Below the pieces are notes generated by a model. The model saw only the letters and a list, made by a program, of their open reading frames with translations, made no database searches and was not told where the DNA came from. The translations under genes were made by a program, and so were the position numbers. From Rhodobacteraceae bacterium D3-12 (lineage in GTDB: Bacteria; Pseudomonadota; Alphaproteobacteria; Rhodobacterales; Rhodobacteraceae): a stretch of 64,000 nt of DNA. Positions 60,091 through 64,000 of this stretch are shown here, in pieces. The DNA lies in contig CP104793.1 in NCBI GenBank assembly GCA_025916135.1, positions 1,984,001-2,048,000 of the forward strand, in the 5' to 3' direction. Each line of letters starts with the position of its first letter. Position 1 is the first letter of the stretch.

Positions 60091-60117
60091 GTAAGGTGGG
60101 GTTAAACCCCACCTTAC
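60091..60117. terminator. Palindrome between convergent lipoprotein and rnd genes
   Basis: A perfect 12-bp stem, gtaaggtggggt with accccaccttac, and a 3-base loop. It has no T tract on either side, but its position between two 3' ends suits a bidirectional terminator. Confidence 0.65.
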
Positions 60118-60123
60118 CTGCGA

Positions 60124-61281
60124 TCACAGTTCAACAACCGTCACATGCCGCCCCTTGGCCGCCAGCGCAATCTTGCCCTCGCACAGCCTCAGCGCGTCCT
60201 CGCCAAACACCTCGCGCCGCCAGCCTTTGAGCGCGGCAACATCCCTCAGCCCCGCCGCAATCGCATCCAGATCCGCCGACGGCGCGATCAGCTTGGGTGC
60301 AACGCCCTCGCTCTCGGTCTTGGCCTTCAGCAACACGCGCAGCAAATCTGCCAGCGCGGGGTTCACCTGCAACTTGTCGCGGCTCTTGTCGATCTTGGGC
60401 AAATCTTCCGCAGGACATTCCAGCCCGGCTTTCACCGCCGCAAGAATCCCCTCGGCAATCTCGCCCTTGCGGGCCTCGCGCAGCAACAACCGCGACCGGC
60501 CCAGATCATTCATGTTCCCCGGCTTGGTCGAGGCCAGCTCAACCAGCGCGTCATCCTTGAACACCCGGTTGCGCGGCACATTGCGCCCCTGCGCATAGCC
60601 TTCGCGAAACCGCGCCAATTCGCGCACAATCCCAAGGAACCTCGCCGAGTTGGTGCGCGTTTTCACCCGCTTCCACGCCTCTGACGGCTTCACTTCATAG
60701 GTGTCGGGGTTGGTCAGTATCTCCAACTCCTCGCGCACCCATTTCTCGCGGCTGCGCTTGGCCAGTTCCGCGCTAAGGTATTCGTAAATCACCCGCAAAT
60801 GCGTGACATCCGCCAGCGCATAGGTCTTTTGCGCATCCGTCAGCGGGCGGCGTGACCAATCCGTAAACCGCGAGGTTTTATCAAGCGTTTCCTTGGCGAT
60901 CCGGCGCACCAAGGTCTCATATCCGACCTGCTCGCCAAAGCCACAGACCATCGCCGCCACCTGCGTGTCGAACAACGGATCAGGCAGCACCCCGGCATCG
61001 ACCTGAAAAATCTCCAGATCCTGACGCGCCGCGTGAAACACTTTCACCACGCCCTTATCGCGAAACAGCTCGTACAGCGGCTCAAGCGAGAGCGCATCAG
61101 ACAGCGTATCAACCAGAACCGCGTTTTCATCCCCCTCGCCCGGATAGGCCATCTGCAACAGGCAAAGCTTGGAATAATACGTTCGCTCACGCAGGAACTC
61201 GGTATCCAAAGTGACATAGGGATGTTTGGCCGCTTCCTGACAGAATTCAGCAAGCTCGTTCGTGGTCGTCAATGTGCGCAT
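60124..61281 (-). CDS. rnd: Ribonuclease D
   Basis: A 385-residue 3' exonuclease that trims tRNA precursors. The DEDD catalytic residues are recognised in YVTLDTEFLRE, VKVFHAARQDLEIFQ and LADVTHLRVIYEYL. The HRDC domain follows (ARFREGYAQGRNVPRNRVFK). The length is normal. The start has a weak ribosome binding site. Upstream lies a perfect 27-base tandem duplication. Confidence 0.96.
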   Translation of the reverse strand: MRTLTTTNELAEFCQEAAKHPYVTLDTEFLRERTYYSKLCLLQMAYPGEGDENAVLVDTLSDALSLEPLYELFRDKGVVKVFHAARQDLEIFQVDAGVLPDPLFDTQVAAMVCGFGEQVGYETLVRRIAKETLDKTSRFTDWSRRPLTDAQKTYALADVTHLRVIYEYLSAELAKRSREKWVREELEILTNPDTYEVKPSEAWKRVKTRTNSARFLGIVRELARFREGYAQGRNVPRNRVFKDDALVELASTKPGNMNDLGRSRLLLREARKGEIAEGILAAVKAGLECPAEDLPKIDKSRDKLQVNPALADLLRVLLKAKTESEGVAPKLIAPSADLDAIAAGLRDVAALKGWRREVFGEDALRLCEGKIALAAKGRHVTVVEL

Positions 61282-61291
61282 TTGGGGCTTT

Positions 61292-61345
61292 TCTTATCAT
61301 TTTCTCAGAGCGTTCAGCTCTTATCATTTTCTCAGAGCGTTCAGC
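61292..61345. repeat. Perfect 27-base tandem duplication upstream of rnd
   Basis: The unit tcttatcattttctcagagc followed by gttcagc occurs twice without a gap, starting 11 bases upstream of the rnd start. The second copy overlaps a hairpin, TTCAGCG/CGCTGAA, at 61340-61359. The rest of this ~310-base gap holds promoters but no other gene. Confidence 0.85.
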
Positions 61346-61593
61346 GGTCTTACGCTGAAATGCCCCCAAAGAAAAGGATACCCTCTGAACGGCTCTCACC
61401 TCAAGCCGTTTAAACCGCAGCAACAAGCGGCGCTGAACGGCCACAGCCCCGAAGGCCCAGACTGGTCGCAGCCAGCCTCTGCCACCGCATAACATCACAT
61501 ATTGTGAAGCGTCATTCGCCAAACATTCATTTTAATTATGCTGGGCGCATTCCTATCTAAAAGATCGAACAGCACAGAAAAGGAGCGTTCATC

Positions 61594-61809
61594 ATGTCTG
61601 CGATTGACCTCAACCTCACCACCGCCACGGCCCTCGGTGTGGCCCGCGAACGCTCAGGCGCGGGTGCTTTGCTCACGGGTTTGGCTCTTGTTGTCGTCCT
61701 CGGCGGCGTCGCCCTGCTCGCCCCTGCGCCCGATCCGGCAGCCAATGCAGTTCTCACCGATTGGCACGGCAACTCCGCCAGCCTCACCGCCCCGCAAGGC
61801 GCGCGCTGA
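61594..61809 (+). CDS. Small single-segment membrane protein
   Basis: A 71-residue protein with one hydrophobic segment (GALLTGLALVVVLGGVALLA) and short polar ends. An AAAGGAG lies before the ATG, which supports translation. I do not recognise a family. It converges on purN with 4 bases between stops. Confidence 0.65.
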   Translation: MSAIDLNLTTATALGVARERSGAGALLTGLALVVVLGGVALLAPAPDPAANAVLTDWHGNSASLTAPQGAR

Positions 61810-61813
61810 TTGC

Positions 61814-62407
61814 CTAGCCAAGCTCTATCCGGCCCTGCTCTCCGCCCGCAAACCGGCGCAGCACCGCCGGGTAGAGCACATGTTCCTGCGCCAAGACCCG
61901 CGCAGCCAGCGTCTCTGGCGTGTCATCCGTCGCCACAGGCACCCGCGCCTGCCCAAGGATCGGCCCGTCATCCAACTCTGCGGTGACTTCATGCACCGTG
62001 CAGCCCGCCTCCCGCTCACCGGCCTCCAAGGCACGCGCATGGGTGTGCAAGCCGCGATACTTCGGCAAAAGCGACGGGTGAATATTCAACATCCGCCCGG
62101 TGTAGTGGTCAATGAAAAGCGGCGTCAAAATCCGCATGAACCCGGCCAGACAAACAATGTCCGCACCCCGCGCATCAATCCGCGAAATCAGTTCTGTTTC
62201 AAATGCTTCCCTGTCGCCCTTAAAGTCCCTGTGATCGACAAAACCGGTCGCCACCCCAAGCCCGCGCGCCCGCGCCAACCCGCCCGCATCGGCGCTGTTG
62301 GCCATCACAAGACAGGGCCGCGCCGGATGATCCCCGACCATGCTCTCCACCAGCGACACCATGTTCGAGCCGCCCCCGGAAATCAGGATCGCAACCCGTT
62401 TGGTCAC
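61814..62407 (-). CDS. purN: Phosphoribosylglycinamide formyltransferase
   Basis: A 197-residue PurN that adds the first formyl group in purine synthesis. The phosphate-binding N-terminus is [15 protein letters not shown]; the catalytic Asn-His-Asp are in [30 protein letters not shown]. Its start overlaps the purM stop by 4 bases, giving a coupled purM-purN operon as in many bacteria. Confidence 0.97.
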   Translation of the reverse strand: MTKRVAILISGGGSNMVSLVESMVGDHPARPCLVMANSADAGGLARARGLGVATGFVDHRDFKGDREAFETELISRIDARGADIVCLAGFMRILTPLFIDHYTGRMLNIHPSLLPKYRGLHTHARALEAGEREAGCTVHEVTAELDDGPILGQARVPVATDDTPETLAARVLAQEHVLYPAVLRRFAGGEQGRIELG

Positions 62408-63450
62408 ATCAACGCCCCGGAATACCGCACGCCCTCACCGGCCACGACCCGGCCCAGATCATAGACCGCCTCGCCCTCACCCGTCAGCAACGCCTTAACG
62501 GCCTCCGCCTCAGCAGGATCAACCACCAACACCATGCCAACGCCACAGTTGAACGTCTTGAGCATTTCGGATTCGGCCATCCCCCCGGTTTCGGCCAACC
62601 AGCCAAACACCGGCGGCAAGGCCCATGCATTCAGATCAACCTCACAGCCCAATCCCTCGGGCAACACCCGTGGCAGGTTCTCACTCAGCCCGCCGCCGGT
62701 GATATGCGCAAGGCCATGAACGCCGCCCGCGCGCACCGCCTTCAAGGCCTGCTTCACATAAAGCCGCGTCGGCGCCAGCAATGCAGCGCCCAACGTGCCC
62801 TCTCCCCAAGGGCAAGCCGCGTCCCAGCCCAAACCGCTCACCTCAACCAGCTTGCGCACCAGCGAATAACCGTTCGAATGCACCCCATTGCTGCCGAGAC
62901 CGATCAAAACATCGCCCTCCGCCACACCGCTGGGCAGATCCGCACCGCGCTCCATCGCGCCCACGGCAAAGCCCGCCAGATCAAAATCTCCGTCCGGGTA
63001 CATCCCCGGCATCTCGGCGGTCTCGCCCCCGATCAACGCACAACCCGACAGGGCACAGCCCTCGGCAATGCCTTCGACAATCACCGCCGCCACATCCAGC
63101 TCCAAACGCCCGGTGGCGAAATAATCCAGAAAAAACAACGGCTCAGCGCCCTGACAAACAAGGTCGTTCACGCACATCGCCACAAGGTCAATGCCCACGC
63201 CGCCAACTTCGCCGGTATCAATCGCAATCCGCAACTTGGTGCCAACTCCATCGGTCGCGCCAACAAGGATCGGATCCTCATAGCCCGCCGCCTTGAGATC
63301 AAACAAAGCGCCAAACCCGCCCAGCCCGCTCATCACCCCGGGCCGCGCCGTGCGCTTGGCCGCCGGCTTGATCCGCTCAACCAGCGCATTGCCCGCATCA
63401 ATATCCACCCCCGCCTCGGCATAGGTGATCCCGTTCTTCTTGTCGCTCAT
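62404..63450 (-). CDS. purM: Phosphoribosylformylglycinamidine cyclo-ligase
   Basis: A 348-residue AIR synthetase of purine synthesis. Signatures are [20 protein letters not shown] at the N-terminus, [34 protein letters not shown] and [30 protein letters not shown] marks the C-terminal domain. It is the first gene of the purM-purN operon. The repeat copy 4 lies 63 bases upstream of its start. Confidence 0.97.
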   Translation of the reverse strand: MSDKKNGITYAEAGVDIDAGNALVERIKPAAKRTARPGVMSGLGGFGALFDLKAAGYEDPILVGATDGVGTKLRIAIDTGEVGGVGIDLVAMCVNDLVCQGAEPLFFLDYFATGRLELDVAAVIVEGIAEGCALSGCALIGGETAEMPGMYPDGDFDLAGFAVGAMERGADLPSGVAEGDVLIGLGSNGVHSNGYSLVRKLVEVSGLGWDAACPWGEGTLGAALLAPTRLYVKQALKAVRAGGVHGLAHITGGGLSENLPRVLPEGLGCEVDLNAWALPPVFGWLAETGGMAESEMLKTFNCGVGMVLVVDPAEAEAVKALLTGEGEAVYDLGRVVAGEGVRYSGALM

Positions 63451-63513
63451 GGCAGCCCCCGAAACTTGCTGCGGTTGCGATAGACCAACCCCACCACAAA
63501 GTCCACGCCCCAG

Positions 63514-63710
63514 CCCTTCATCTGACTGGAAATATCCCGGGGGTGTGGGGGCTGGCCCCCAATCTAACCTGTGTGTGGGGGCCAGCCCCCAATTCTACCT
63601 GCGCTTGGGCGCGGCCCCCACTCCAACCTGTGCTTGGGGGCTGGCCCCCAACTTAACCTGCGCTTCACGCCCCCCCCAATCCAACCCACATCAGAAGACC
63701 AGCCCCCAAA
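63514..63710 (+). repeat. Head-plus-hairpin intergenic repeat, copy 4
   Basis: The head cccttcatctgactgg then aaatatcccggggg at 63514-63545 is followed by four ~30-base units from about 63543, such as GTGTGGGGGCTGGCCCCC plus AATCTAACCTGT, and a degenerate fifth. One unit carries the compensatory form GGGGGCCAGCCCCC, which keeps the hairpin. It fills most of the gap between purM and the tRNA gene. Confidence 0.9.
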
Positions 63711-63777
63711 CAATCAAAAGCAACACGCACACCCCCGCTTGACGCCACGCCCTCACCTGCTAACAAAAGCGCCGGAG

Positions 63778-63854
63778 GGGCCTGTAGCTCAATTGGTTAG
63801 AGCAGAGCGCTCATAACGCTTTGGTTGCGGGTTCAAGTCCTGCCGGGCCTACCA
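63778..63854 (+). tRNA. tRNA with anticodon CAU, probably tRNA-Ile2
   Basis: A 77-base cloverleaf with encoded CCA: D-stem GCTC/GAGC, anticodon stem GAGCG/CGCTT with loop CTCATAA (anticodon CAT), variable loop TGGTT, T-stem GCGGG/CCTGC with loop TTCAAGT. The acceptor GGGCCTG pairs with CGGGCCT through a G1-U72 wobble and one more G-U. The anticodon-flanking and TTCAAGTCC features resemble bacterial tRNA-Ile2, in which C34 becomes lysidine to read AUA, more than elongator tRNA-Met; initiator tRNA is excluded. Confidence 0.85.
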
Positions 63855-63941
63855 CGCTCCTCCCTCGCCGCGCCCCATGCCCACAGCCTGACGGCCGACA
63901 TAGGCCGGCACACGTAAAGACCGGCACGCGAAGGATCACAC

Positions 63942-64000
63942 ATGCAAATCGCCCGCCTCGTTCTGATCACTCTGGCGCTTTGCCTGTTCGGCGCGGTTGG
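63942..64000 (+). CDS. Start of an exported or membrane protein gene (cut by window edge)
   Basis: The first 19 codons read MQIARLVLITLALCLFGAV, a typical signal peptide or membrane anchor, with GAAGGA 8 bases before the ATG. The gene continues past the window; nothing further can be said. Confidence 0.65.
   Translation, partial: MQIARLVLITLALCLFGAV

Overview
The window looks like chromosomal core DNA of a marine alphaproteobacterium of the Rhodobacteraceae (Roseobacter group). The reasons are a CtrA master regulator next to a SciP/DUF1153 protein, an F1-ATPase zeta-subunit (DUF1476), a separate homocysteine methyltransferase and corrinoid protein (pieces of the split cobalamin methionine synthase of this group), a GntR-aminotransferase (MocR) regulator, RNase E with a long acidic insert in its S1 domain, high GC, and densely packed genes on both strands. 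I see no prophage, CRISPR array, rRNA operon or intact insertion sequence.

Layout. 0-12 kb: DUF6477 protein, non-pyrrolysine MttB-family methyltransferase, glutaminase, guaA with a clear terminator, a 560-base gene-poor stretch, an acyl-CoA ligase, two EamA transporters, a P-loop protein, metA and an alpha/beta hydrolase. 12-21 kb: fatty acid hydroxylase family protein, PPK2, a TetR regulator and a Sel1-like exported protein (each broken by one missing C in a C5 run), a papain-like exported protease, rpsI/rplM, a MocR regulator divergent from a DUF1127 gene with shared operators, a third EamA transporter and an acyl-CoA metabolism pair. 21-33 kb: MauG-type peroxidase, trmFO, a methyltransferase, gluQ, a PQ-repeat secreted protein, hisI, a Fe-S scaffold, a 40-residue membrane protein behind an SOS box, recG and ligA. 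33-45 kb: ctrA, sciP, mnmA, ccdA, a TusA-like protein, rne (frameshifted), glpQ-like, and a dctB/dctD-type pair. 45-64 kb: methionine aminopeptidase, purQ, AGCS symporter, usp, Lrp regulator, alcohol dehydrogenase, purS, purC, zeta-subunit, MprF-like protein, bmt, radical SAM protein, corrinoid protein, DUF1638 protein, sufE, a lipoprotein, rnd, purN, purM, a CAU tRNA and a partial gene at the right edge.

Genes that work together: purine synthesis is spread over guaA, purQ, purS, purC, purN and purM. One-carbon/methionine metabolism includes metA (with a residue predicting acetyl-CoA use), bmt, the corrinoid protein, DUF1638 and the distant MttB-family protein. Cell-cycle control is represented by ctrA/sciP with a CtrA box in the ctrA promoter. 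DNA repair is represented by recG, ligA and the SOS-box gene.

Most worth a second look: (1) an SOS-box-preceded 40-residue membrane protein with its own terminator; (2) a family of intergenic repeats with a conserved head followed by tandem ~30-bp hairpin units, at four places and always in the same orientation; (3) a cloverleaf-like 103-base inverted-repeat element between mnmA and ccdA; (4) a DctD-type activator lacking the GAFTGA loop; (5) three single-base frameshifts that leave both frames otherwise intact. Coordinates of starts and motifs were counted by hand and may be off by a base or two.
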